Position numbers and translations under genes: made by a program. The notes below the pieces were generated by a model. That model was given only the letters and a program-made list of their open reading frames with translations, made no database searches and was not told the origin of the DNA. DNA of 64,000 nucleotides from Diphasiastrum complanatum (taxonomy: Eukaryota > Streptophyta > Lycopodiopsida > Lycopodiales > Lycopodiaceae): positions 59,225,600 to 59,289,599 of the forward strand of contig CM055096.1 of assembly GCA_029204225.1 (NCBI GenBank), read 5' to 3'. Shown in pieces: positions 25,101-38,508 of this stretch. Within the stretch, counting starts at the first letter, position 1; every line of letters starts with the position of its first letter.

Positions 25101-28100
25101 CCTTGTTAAAGTGTACTTAATAGGCATGAACACAAAGTTAAAACTTAAAACTAGGGTTAGTAAAGATATTTGTTAGTGCAAAAACTAATCGAGACATATG
25201 TTGGGCGCTTTGCATACTCTTTTGCATGATTGACAGGAGGAAAAATAAGTAATAAGGATTGTTGGCAACTTTTATTATAAAAAACTTGATTGGGTTGCAA
25301 GAAACTTGAAAGTATGCTTTATGATTATTTATTGAGCAAACATCAACTAAATTTCCTGAAGATAAGCATTCAATATGTGTAATTTTGCCATAGCTATATG
25401 ACATCACCATGCTATAATAGCACCTTTAGCATATGCAATTTTTTTTCTCTTGTGTGTCCTCACTTTGGCAGCTAATTGAAGTTCAACTTCCAATCTCAAG
25501 TGGAGGAAAATAAGTTGTCACCCAACATGCCACTTATGGGAGGACCAGGATATGCACATTTTGCATTTCATATTTTGTAGCATTTGCATTTGTGATATTT
25601 TATTGCCCACAGTGAGGTCTAAGACTTATATTTCAGTTTTATATGATCTTTTAAGTTTTATGTTCCAACATTGGGGGCCATGTTACTTGAGAATAGGGAA
25701 GAGTTAACACATCTTTACATTATCTCGCATTATTGAGCCAGATATTGGTCCCTAAGTCGGTACTTTGCTATGGGCCCCATTGTTGAGCATTGTGCCCAAA
25801 GTTTGGATGAAATTGGAAGATCTTAACCCTATTCTATAGCATATGATTCTGAATGAATGTCTTAGTAGTAAGTACTCCGCAGTGTTCCTTTGAAGGAGGA
25901 CCTACACAAGCATGTCATGTTGGTTGCGTGGTGTCCTTCGTAGAAGAATTCTATTTGATTAGCATGATAATGTATGCTCTCTATCACTTGATTACTAAAC
26001 CATCTGAAGTTATATAGAATACTAAAATTTTCATCGGATCAAAAAACTTTTGAGTTCGGCTGGTTGTTGATCTGGATCCATATATATAAGAATATGAAGT
26101 ATATAGTCGAAATTATGTCAGCTAGTAATGAATGCCCAAGATGCATATGTGAAGTAAAAATAATTGTGATGAAAATGTGTCGTAATAACTATCTAAGGAC
26201 CATACTCCTGAAGAGCAGCCAAGATTGCACAAGAATTACGATGTATCATACTTAAAATTGGAATACCAGGTACAAGATTTAACTTGACCTGATTATTCAA
26301 GACTTGGAGAATAAACACGATGGCTTGAATCTACTAGTGAATTGTTGGTCATATTACAACAGCCTAGTACCATTGCAAGAAATCATTAAGTACCTTTATT
26401 CAATTAAGCAAAGAATCAATCGCACTTAGAGTGTACATTATAGCAGTTCCAGAAAAGGGAAAGCATGGTTCAACTGGCAATTTCACAGAAAATTTGTTGA
26501 AAATCTTAAGCATTAATGTTTGAGCATGTGTCATCCTGGCTAACATTAATAATAACAATGTCTCACAAATTTCTGACTTCTAACTTCCAACTTTCTTGTC
26601 TGTTTCACAAGCTAAAAAAAGAGGAATCTGAGAAAAACATGCTTTGGACAAACTCTACGAGGCTAGCATTCAAGAGCCTCATGATCAACTTGACATACCT
26701 CAACACCTTGGACTGAGAGCACAGTTTTGCGCATAGGACCAAGTTCTGACTCTGGAGATCCCATGTCCACGAGCTCCTGCAGGCTATAAACCTCGAGTAT
26801 GTTATCAAAGGGTAGTACAAGAAATTTCTAAATTGAGTGAGAGAAATCACTTGGGACAGCAAGCTTTGACCTTTTTAAGACCAAATCATAGAGCAAAATC
26901 CACCTTTAGTATGAAAATCACGTGGCTCTTAGCTCAATTAGTGGCAAGCTCATGATCTTTTTGTCACGTGGCAAAATTACACTTTCTTTCAAGTACGCAC
27001 AAGAAAAGAATCTTTAAAAAACTTCGAGCCCTTTCTCAGAATGCCGTAAAACCATTTACTGAGCTATTGAAAGATCAATGAGAAACTAGTTCATTAACTT
27101 CCATCAAAGCCTTAACAGGTTTCAGAAAAAGATGAGAGTGACAAACAGGTTAAGACAAAAAAAATGCATCTAACATGGCACATGCCCTATTTTAATGTTA
27201 GGATAAAACTGTCCTTACCTTTGATATCCGGTTTGAAGCCCTGCTTTGATAATCATTCCTGACACAAGGAGACCAGCTAGAGGATCCAAAAAAGGGACAC
27301 CCAACATTGCACCGCCTGCCAATACAAAGTTACAAATTCACATGTGAAAGTTAAATTTTACAGCTTACAGGATCACAGATCTGCATAAACAAAAATCAAC
27401 ACAATAAGCACTCCCAAAACCCCAGCATAGCAAACTATCTTCTCCAAAAACCCAAAACACTGTACATGTAATATTTTTGGTGGCATGCCACTGACGGGAC
27501 TCATATCCCGTCAATTGCTTGAAGTGGCTACTCTAGTTTGGGGTGATAACCTAGTTCTTGGAAATTGTTTCTTTTCTGATTCCTTTTGGGTTGAGCTTCT
27601 ATTTGAGCAAATATTTTAGCATGACTAGTCTTGGAGAGAGTCTCTTAAGTGAATCACATAGACTTGATGGCACAAACTACAGAGTGTGGAAGTTCAAGAT
27701 GGCTAACATCTTGATGGACAAGAATTGTTGGGAGATACTTGCAGGTAGAGAGCCTATACCTACATTTGAACCTAAATTGAAGGGCTACATTAGCAAGAGA
27801 AGTCTATGTTTGAAACAATGGATTCAGCCAAGCTTATTTACTTGCCGGACACGTTACATACTCTCAAGATGGAAGCAGGTGCAACAATCAATGATCACAT
27901 CAAAAAGGTCAAGGACCTTATGGACCAACTTGCTTCAATGGGAGCGACAGTAAGTGATAGGAGTATTGTTTCCATGAAAAGCCTGAGTAGGAGATGGCTG
28001 AAGGCCATGGTAGTGGTATGGGACGCTGTCAGGGTTGGAGGTCGGATCTTGCTTGTTACAGGTCACGGGCCAGGGCACGGAGGGTGGATTTGGATTGGAT

Positions 28101-31100
28101 CCTACGACGGGGTGGATCGTGAGCGTTTGGTTTCTATGATGACCGGCACCTGGCGGTTTAGGGTTTTGAGTGTATAACAGCCACCTTAATCCGCGTACGA
28201 GTTTGATCGATGCATCTCGCGAACGGTATGTTTTTAAGAATTTGGAATCCCGTTTTTTCTGATTGAATCGTCGTTTTCTTTTTTTTTTTTTTAAATTGTG
28301 AAACCCTGGATTCCGGTTTCCGCAAAAAAAAAAAATTTAAAAAAATTTGGAATTTTTTTTTTTTTCCGTGGCCGTCTCCTGCGTGGGTCTGCAGCGGCCT
28401 GCAGGCCCGTCAAAAAAAATTTTGAAAGGGGAGGGGAGGTGGCCTATCAGGCCCATCTTTGTTGCAGCCACCTATGTATTTCCAAATCCATGTGGCAATC
28501 ACATATTCAGCTTGTGTATTAGCTGTCCCTTTGTGGATTGGTGGGTTGTTTCTCCTTGCATGAATAAGAGAATGCTTGGAAGGGTGTGGGATGGTGGAAA
28601 GCCATCCTTCCTCTTGCTCTTCTCATTTCTTCTTTCAATTTTCAGGATTCTCTTATGTTGTGGCAGCATTATCTTGTGAAAGTTAGTAAGTGAGTTGATC
28701 TTGAGTGAGCTTCTTCCTTCCATTAGTTGTGTACTTTTTTTGTTCCCTTTTTCTATCATGGAGCCCACCCAATCTAAAGAGGATGAACCTAAGACTACCC
28801 CCTACAGTTCAAAATGTTGAGACTCTTATATTGGCAATCAACAATCTTCAACAACAAATTCTTGATATGCAGGCAAAACATAATAAGGAATAGCAAGAGT
28901 GGAGGGAATTGGCGCAAACTAGGCAAGCTTTGCACCATCCTCTCTTCACGCCAGATCTTTTTTTAGGAGAGAAGAAAGATACTCTCAATGTCGTGATTCC
29001 GTGGTTGGATCGTTGGAGTTCGCATTTCTCTATGCATGATTCGATGGATGACAACAAGATCAGTATGGCTGTCATGTATTTGCGAGGTAAAGCATTTACC
29101 TGGTGGCAGGATCTTAGAGGCAAGGCGGAGGTCCCCAAGTCTTGGGAGGACTTTTGTAAGGCCTTCAAGGTGGCCTTCTTACCCATCTTGGATGAATTCG
29201 AGTTCTATCGCCAATATGCGACAATTCACATGGGGAACTGGCCTTTGGATGCATACCTGCAAGATTTTCAAGAAGTATATTCTCGTTTTGCTACAAGAAT
29301 AGATCCTGCTTTAGTCAAGTTGCATTTTATTTTGGGATTGCCCAAAGATTTTCAACTCGATGTAAGGAGGAACCAGCCTCATACTCTTGAGGATGTTGTT
29401 CGCTATCTAAGCTATACGATGACACTTGTATAGTAGCCAAGCCTGAGCCTACTGGCCAACCCGAGGCAAAGGGTCCAAAGACATTCTTTTCAAAGAAAGG
29501 AAAAGAAAAGGTGAAGGGTACTCCCTTGGAGCCAAGTGGATCAAAGAAACGATCCTCCATGGACCAAGAAACCTTCGCAAAGGCCAGAAGCGACAACTTA
29601 TGCATTAATTGTATGGAATTGGGTCAACAGACGGCGGACGGTCAGACAGAGAGGTCATTGCTAAAGCACAATCGGGTGACGAACGCTACGTTACCACCCA
29701 ACCATAGAGGTATTGCCACCTCACCCCCGTGCACTGGAGCTATAGACCACCATCAAGCAAGCTCGGCCATGGTGTCCCATACCACCATGCCTTACCCTCG
29801 ACCCTCGCCTAGCTACATCCTAAGGCCTAGATAATCGTCCTGACCTGATCACCAGTGAAAGAGCTCTTCATTCTCCAGGAGAGAATGAATGCCAAGCTCA
29901 TGGGAATCCACCTCTATATATATAGTCCAGGTGGGGTCACCTCCAACCATAGGAGTCACGCATGACCATCGACACGCGGCAGTTGTGCACACTGAGGCGG
30001 GTCCATCACAACGAGTCACCGCGCACCAATAAGATATTGACATGTGGCACCCAAAAGACCTATAGCTCCATATCAGCATTCCGTCCCCACCTCAAGTTTC
30101 CTGTTGCGTGCCCTTATGGGTATGTAACATTCCCTCCCCCTTTAAGAGTCTCCTCCTAATGGGAGCAAACCAGGGAAGTTCAGTCTTAAATAGTCTTCTC
30201 TCTCCCAAGTGTCCTCATCATCTGACTTGCCTTTCCAACGTACAAAAAATTCAGAAACCAACCGGTTTCTCAATTGATGACGATGAACGTCAACCACGTT
30301 TTTAGGTATGTTAGGAACAGAGGTAGACAGATCCTCTAACTCAACCAGTGCACCTTCCAGAATTAGGGAATCCTTCCTACTAAGTTGTTCCTTTAAACAA
30401 CTTACATGGAACACAGGATGAACCCCAACCCCAATCAAAAGATCTAGCTGGTAAGCGATCCGGTTGATTTTTACAACCTTATAAGGTCCGCTATAACGAG
30501 GAGATAGCTTATGACATTTTCCCATCCGAAGTACCTTTGAATCCTTAGGGATTTTAAGATACACCCAGGTTTCGACCTCAACTTCCCGAGGTGAGCGACC
30601 GTGGTTAGCATAAAATTGAGCTCTATCTTGAGCGGTTTTCCTAAAGAATGCAGTTGAGAGCCATACATCAACATAAAAGGACTGAATCCGGTGGCAGAAT
30701 GCTTGGCACTATTGTGCGCGAACTCAACCATTGGGAGATACTTTTCCCAATCAAAACTTGCCAGTGAACTTGGAGGCACGATCACTAGCAATATCATTCG
30801 GCAAACCATACAATCTGAACAACTTTTCAACAAAAAGTTGGGCTAGTTTAGATGCCTTGACAGTTAATTTAGTTGGTATAAATTGTGCCATCTTGGTTAG
30901 CTTGTCAATCACCACCAAATGGCATTGTGATCACTCCATGTTTTAGGAAGTCCAATCACAAAATCCATTGAAATACTTTCCCATTTCTTATTGGGAATTT
31001 CCAAGGGATGTAGAAGACCTGCAACTTTGAGTCTTTCTACTTTGTTTTGCTGGCATTGTTCACAACCTTGAACGTATGCCTCCACATGACCTTTCATCTT

Positions 31101-34100
31101 AGGCCAGAAGAAATTATGCCTGACAAGGTCAAGTGTCCTCTCTGTATGCCTGGGTGACTAGCACAAGGGTTGTCATGACACTGCTGCAGGATTTGGGCCT
31201 GCAAGTCCTCCCTATCCGGCACACAAACCTTTCCCTTTCGGAAAAGCAGGCCAATCCTTATGGAATAGTCTTCAAGTATCTTATCATTTCGGGATTGCTT
31301 GGGATCCTGCATCCCAAGGTCATCACTAGATCTAGAATTTCCTGTCAGGACATCTAGCCAGATGCGACCGAAAAACCTATCAGTTCGACAAAGATCCCGT
31401 AGTGGAAGATACAAATAAGGTTGGATCTCAGCAAAGCATAACTGATTAATCTCTCCAATCCAACTCAAGGCATTGGCAACATAGTTCGACGTACCTTTAC
31501 AATACTTAATATCGAACACAAACTCCTGAATGAGTTCCGACATCTAGCCTTACGGCCACGAAGGTCCTTGGCATCACAAATATACTTAAGGGATTGGTAA
31601 TCAGTCACCACCGTAAATCTAGCACCATAAAGATAATGCCTCCAGATTTTTAACGCGTGAATGACTCCAAAAAGCTCCTTCTCATAGGTAGAATACCTCG
31701 TCTGAGCAGGATCCAGCTTCTTGCTTTCAAAAGCAACTGGTCTACCATCCCGATAAAAAACCGCTCCTACAACAAAGTCACTAGCATCCATATCAACCAC
31801 AAAGGGTCGGTTAGGATTGACAATGTGTAAAATTGGAGCCGTAGAAACACAGTGCTTGAGAGTCTCAAAACTCTCATTCATTTCATCAGTCCATGTTATC
31901 AATGGAATTTTTCTGCAGATACATTTTTTCTTCACCCCCTTAAGAACGTTCGTTAAGGGCCATGCAATTAAGGCATAGTCCAAAATGAACCTGTGAAAAA
32001 ATCCTATGAAGCCCAAAAAGGATTTCACATCACGAATTGTCTGAGGTCTCGGCCATTCTCGTACCTTACGGACTTTGTCATATTCGATTTCAAGACCTTT
32101 ATCGAATATGACATGGCCCAAGTATTTGAGTTTAGTTTGAAAGAACTCACATTTCGACTCCTTTTTAGGATAGAGCTTTTCTTGCCTTAGAAGATCCAGG
32201 ACAACAAGAAGATGCTCTTCATGCTCCTCAAGGGTCTGTGACTATATATTAATATGTTGTCCAAATACACCACCACAAACTTTCCCAGATATGGACGAAG
32301 AATATCATTCATCATCGGCTGGAAAGTGGCAGGCGCATTCGTGAGTCCAAAAGGTAACACTAAAAACTCATAATGGTCGTACCTGGATCACAATCTAGTC
32401 TTAGGAACATCTTCGTTCCTAATCCTTATCTGATGGTAACCTAATCTAAGATCAATCTTGGAGAAATACTTAGCTCCATTCAGACGATCCATAAGATTAT
32501 CCATCCTAGGTAAGGGATATCTGTTCTTGATGGTTAAGTCATTTAACTTTTTCAAGTCACCACACAAACGTTGCCACCATCCTTTTTATTAACTAAAAGG
32601 ATTGGTGCTCCCCAAGGGGACTTACCCAAATATGGCCCATCCTAAGGAGTTCTTGTACTGCTTAGAAATTTCATCTTCTTCCTTGATGCTAATCCTGTAT
32701 GGAAAAAGAGATACAGGTTGGCTTCCAGGAAGCAACTCTATCTGATGGTCAACACTCCTTTGGGGAGGTAGGCCATCAGGGAGTTTATCGGGAAAAACAT
32801 TGCTATACTCTTGCCTAAGTTTGTTAAATATTCTTCCTTCAGGTGAATTATCACTTAAAGGATTATTGACAAGCACATTCAAAGGCAAACGCAATAAATC
32901 AATATTTAGACTCTGGACTGCATGGTCATCCACATAGATTTCATCTTTCAAAAAACAAAGATAAACTTTATTACCAAAATCTTTCAAATATTCAACAACT
33001 TCTAAACCAAAAACGATAAGATCAAAAGGCCTATTTACATCACCTTTTAGCTCAACCAATGAGCCCTTATGGAAAAAGGAAATACTATGTGTAACATAAT
33101 CCTCTTAAAGACTCCGTTTTAGAGTAAAACCACTCTTTTCCTAAGATTATGTCTATGCTATCCAAATTCATTATATGAAAATCTAGCGGTTCAACATAAT
33201 CTTGAATTTGAAGCGGCAGCTGAGGAACTAGCTGGTCCCATGCTTGCAGATCTTCCCCCGACACCATTTTCACCACATACAAGTGATTACTTGGCACGGT
33301 AGCTGCCTTGAGCTTTTGGTGTTTTAAAAGATTTAGGTTGCCAGCCAAATTTCTTTTGCTTTTTCTTCGGGCAATCTTTTGAAAAATGCCCCTTCTCCAT
33401 ACAGGAGAAGCACAAGCCGCCGGTTCTCGCCTTGTCATAGTCTGTGCGATCCAACTTGACGCGCTTTTTCTCGCCTTGGAAACCGGTGTCCATCTTGTCT
33501 TTGCCCCGCTTCTTGAAAAATTTCTTTTCTTTTTTATCAGCCTTGGGCAAATTTTACTCCTTGCAGGAAGCAAAATGGGCATCATCGAAGATTTTCGCAA
33601 AGCGAACTGCATCCTCAATAGTCTGTGGTTGGTTATGCCGCACTTCAAGCTGAAATTCTTTCGGAAGCCCTAAAATAAAATGTAACTTTAATAGGATAGG
33701 ATCGATTCGCGAAGCGAATCGAGGCAAAATCTCTTGGAATTCTTGGATATAGGCATCTAATGGCCTAGCACCCATCTGCATGGTGGCAAAACGTCGCCAA
33801 TGCTCAAAGTCATCCAAAACCAGAAGAAAAACCGTTTTAAAGGCTTCTTGAAAGGCATCCCAGGTGGAAGGGGCACCAGTGCCTTACCGCGTAAAAACAT
33901 GAGGGCAGAGGCAATCTTTGTACTATCAAGCAAGTCGTGCATGGGAAAATGACTTTTCAACCGATCGAGCCATGACAGCACAACATTAGGATATCGGTCC
34001 TTCTTTTCACCAGAAAAGAATTTCGGATTAAACATAGGATATAGGAGAGCGGACCGCAAGTGCGTTGAAGAACGCCACTCTTGCTCGGCCGTGGGATTTG

Positions 34101-37100
34101 GTTTTGCAGCAAGTTCAAAGCTTGAACAAGCTGATTGGTATCTACATCAAGAGGAGGAGGTGGTGAAGACGGTCCTTCACCCGAGGGCATAGCAGGATCC
34201 ATTGCGCACTAAGGAAGGAGACAAAGAAAAAACGGCAAGGGCTTCGCAACAAAGTGGCTTAGGGATCTTGAGAGAACTACTCAAAGAGACTAGGCCACAA
34301 TTAAGCTCCTCAATGGTGAAGATGGAGACTTTACCCCCCACCCCACTCCTTTTCCTTCCTAAATGGCCTTGCTGGGTGGCGGGCCTTATGGATGCCACCT
34401 AGCAAGCACATGGGCTCCAAAAACAACTAGCAACCCCTTATGGGGTCCACCTACCCTCATAACACATGGCCACCACCCTCCCTACGCCACCTCACCCAAG
34501 GGTCACTTCCCCATGGATCACCACCTTAACCTCTTGGCCTTATGGCCCAAAGAAACACCTAGGACTCCTCTAAGGCTTGTCCTTAGGCTTAGGAGGAGGT
34601 GCAGGTACAATTGTATGTTCAAGAGGAGGAGGTGAAGGAAAGGATTGCACTTTTCCTCCCAAAAAGTGATGAAGATAGTGGAAATGCAAAAAAAATTTGT
34701 GTATGCAGGTGGAGCTTTACAAGGAGGAGGTTTAAGGCCAAGAAAGAGGCTCAATAAGATAGGAAGAAGGGCACACATGTCTGCAGCAAGTACAGGCTGC
34801 AAGTATAGTATATTTAAAAGCTTGCTCACAAACTTTGAAACAAAGTTTTGTAACTTAGGAATAAACCTTAGCTTTAAGACTTTGTAACCAAAGTCCAATA
34901 AACTTTTTAAATGTACTTATTAAAAGTACAATGATTGTTTACAAAGTTTTAAAAGGTTTACTACACGTTGTGTTTATTTGTGTTTACTTTCAGTTTACAG
35001 GGCAAAGAAAAATGTTTGCAAAATTTTATCTTCAAAGTTTCAAATGTACTTTTGAAAGTACAAACACATGTACACAAAGCTACTAAACTTTTCAAAGTTT
35101 ACAAAAACTTTGAGAACATTGCTCTTTACAAAGTTTAGACTTACAAAGTTTACTTTTCTTTGAAACTTTGTTTACAAGTCATTCATCACATCACCTCATA
35201 AAAAGTACTTTGCAAAAGTACAAGGAGATGTGATTAAAAGCATGATTAACTCCCCCACAACTAAAAGAAAGGTTGCTTGCCACCTGTGTATCTGTGCCTG
35301 GGCCCTGCAGCCTGCGGCTGCTGTCCCTGCCTGAACCAGGCTGCTGTACGGACAGAACTGCGCGGGGGGGCGCAGGTGCCCGGCAAATTTTTTGTTTTTC
35401 TCGAATTTTTTTTTTTGCAACATATAAAACAGATTTGCGAAACAAAAAAAAATTCCGACTTCCGACTGCCCATAACCAAGGCCAAAAAACAAAATCAATT
35501 TCTGAATATTTTTAAAACCGCTAAAAAGTCAGAAAACTGACAAACTTCCACCATAGCTAGCAAAGGTGGCTCGTTTTCAATCAAAACGACCTCGGGTTGA
35601 GACGAACCAAAAAGCAAAGTTGTTCAGCTCGATTCAACGAATACAACTAAGCCTTCAGAAAACATCAGCCAAAAGCTTAAACCAACCAAAAACTTAAGTT
35701 AGAGCAGTTGCACCTAATACACAATGATCAATGGCTCTGATACCAAATGTTAATATCCCCATCGTCGTTCCGGTCATTGCCAAAGCACAATCAGGTGACA
35801 AACGCTATGTTACAGCCCAACCATAGACAACCATAGAGGTACTACCGCCTCACCCCCGTGCACTAGAGCTATAGACCACCATCAAGCAAGCTCGGATCTC
35901 CGATAAGCCATGGTGTCCCATACCACCATGCCTTACCTTCGACCCTCGCCTACCTACATCCTAAGGCCTAGATAATCGTCTTGCATTCAACTTGCGAGAA
36001 ATCATGCACAAACAAAACACATAGAGGTTGACCAACACTTTATACGAGAGAAAGTGCATAGTGGAGAGATTGGGCTAACGTTTTGCAACACCAACAATCA
36101 GATTGCTGATAGCTTTGCTACACCACATAGTAAGTAGCTCACTCATATGGTTGACACCTAGACTTTTCATGCATGTACTTGAGGTGCTTGCCTCACACGG
36201 GACTTGGAGGACCCACGCCCTCATCTCTCTTACTAGCAATTCATTTTCCCTTCTAACTTTTGGTGTTGTGAGGTGCTTATGCAATTCTCCTTGTATTTAA
36301 TGTTTTCCATAGCTAAGTTTCTCAGGCTTTCCTGGTTGATCTAGTATTGCAGTTAAGATACTCCATAGCTAGGTTTTGCAATTCATCATAATCTTGGGAC
36401 AATCTACTTATAGTATACAAGGCTCTCAAGTAAAAGCTTCTTGTACCTATAATTCTAAACAGAACCTTGCTTGCATCCAATTCAGTATGGGCAATTGCAA
36501 ACCGTTTCTAATTTCATAGAGCTAGAAAAGCTTCAAAAGTTCTAGTGCTTGCTTGGATCCAGCTCTTAGTGTGAGCATTTGTGAACCTTTTCTAATGTTA
36601 CAGGACTAGAAAAGCTTCAAAAGTTCTGGTGCTTAATAATACTTAGGCCTACCCTCCTGCTAAAAGTTGATGCTAGAGCAAAGATTACGTGCTCGTCTTG
36701 GGAAGGTCTAGAAGAGCCTTGTATGACAAAGCTTGGAATTAATATCGGCAATATGGTGATTTAGGATTGCTGGAAAGCAAAAGACCGCGGACCTCCCTCG
36801 ATGTTATTGCATTGATTTCATTTTGATCTATTAACTTGACCGAATCTACCCATCTGTTTATTGGACTGTGAATCTGTCCATCCTAAGAACTTTAGAAATT
36901 CTTAAGTTTGTCATCTAGTATATCCACATGCACTAAGAATTTTGTACTTTATTGTAAGCTATCCATTTAAGTATAATAACCTAAGAGAGCAATCTCTCTT
37001 AGAAGATTGCATACATGCATCTTCTGATCCGGGAAATCCCATTAGGGTTAACCGAAACGTGCACTAAATTCATTTTTTTTTCAAAAGAAAGATTTTATAC

Positions 37101-38463
37101 TAAATTTTTGTTTTCTTTGTTTAAGTAGTCTGTGAATTTTTTTCAGCTACTATTTAGTATCTTTCTTAGGCTATTTAGTGTTTTCCTTTTTCTTTTCTTT
37201 TTTTTGATGAAAAAAATAACTATCCGGACAGTGTTCCACTGTCCAGAACGCTCGTTCCAAATTGTTGTTGCAGCAGATCAAGATTCGCTGCAACACTGGA
37301 AGACTGTATGCCGCTGAATATTGTCTTTGTGAATAAATCTTCTCCAAAAAAGCGCCACTAAATAAGATTTTTGACCCTAGAGCCTGTGTGTGTGAATGTG
37401 TGAACAATCAAAACATTCATTAAATTGGCACACCTTTGCATGCTATTTCCAACCAAAGTCGTCGATATTTGCAACAAAGAAATAAGTTCCAACATTCGTG
37501 CATTTTTCCAGGGACCAAAAATCTTATGTTTTCCGGTTAGAGAAGCAAAGTCTTGCTATAGAGCTTGAATGCCCATGTTTTCATATAGTTATTTGTGAGT
37601 AGTCAACAGATACACTACAATCATATGAGCTTGATTCTAAAGAATTGGGTCCTTTTCATATCTCAGAGCATCAAGAAAGACTAGTAGGGTGCACTTCAGT
37701 TCATGGAGGCACATGAGCCAATTATTTACAATGGCACTTCATAACTTCCTTTCAGTGGTTTCTCTTGCCATTCACAAAGAGGAGAATGCAGTGTAGTTGA
37801 CAACCTCTTCAAGATCCTAATTTCAGCTTCCACATGTCATGGACTTCCATGGCTCACACTACAACTCAAATCAATCCTCACATTTGGCTCGATTTCTCAC
37901 TTTCCCACCAGCTTGAGGGAGACTATGTTCAAGCTTCCCATTGAATCTACTACAACAAAATTTGTACATTAACAATAGGTTTCAACAAACATTCATACAC
38001 GTTGCTCTCTCGCTTTCTAGTCAGACAAAGATGCATTCTGCTCGCTTGGATGACATATTTGATATGTATTTCAGTCTTGTGAACTATTTTGGCACTTAAA
38101 AGACACTAATAGTCTCTCGCCGACAGCATATTGCCTCCAGATCACATGTTAGAGTTACCAAACCTCATAGACCTAGAGCATATGGGCGTAGACCCACTGC
38201 TTCAGCACCAGCACCTGCATCCTCTTCTATACTTACTTTCTTCAGCAGTGTTTCAGTTGTGATGTGATCTATCACATAGTTCGGACGGTTATTGTATAGT
38301 TATACGACACCCCATTGTACCATATTTCGGACTTCCATGTCTAAGAGCAGTTTAGAGATTTTGTCTGGTCTTAATAGACCAATTATTTTAGCTAGTAGTT
38401 GTCGTTTATTGTGGAGACCCTTACTTTTGGCATTAATAGACGTTAATAAAGCTTTCTCTCTCT

Positions 38464-38508
<45 letters not shown>

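Larger units (their letters stand above)
29655..35982 (-). mobile_element. Chromodomain gypsy retrotransposon, nearly full length, in intron 5
   Basis: Minus-strand order: truncated 5' LTR (35982-35748), primer site TTTGGTATCAGAGCC (35747-35733, tRNA-iMet type), long leader, gag, protease, RT, RNase H, integrase, chromodomain, polypurine tract (AAAGGGGGAGGGAA), and 3' LTR 30129-29655 starting TGTTACAT. The two LTRs align over about 200 bp with several substitutions and small indels. The pol order RT-RH-IN-chromodomain marks a chromovirus-type Ty3/gypsy element. It is in the same orientation as the host gene and makes up over half of intron 5. Gag, RT and integrase all carry frame breaks. Confidence 0.9.

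Noticed and set aside
26605-26862. Open frame of 85 codons on the minus strand
   Set aside because: It is in the wrong frame over exon 7; the in-frame reading with splice sites gives the CDF domain.
28298-28679. Plus-strand frames with poly-Phe/Lys runs
   Set aside because: Produced by homopolymer runs; no domain.
35191-35540. Several overlapping frames on both strands of a GC-rich patch
   Set aside because: They lie in the gypsy leader, have low complexity and mirror each other; no protein signature.
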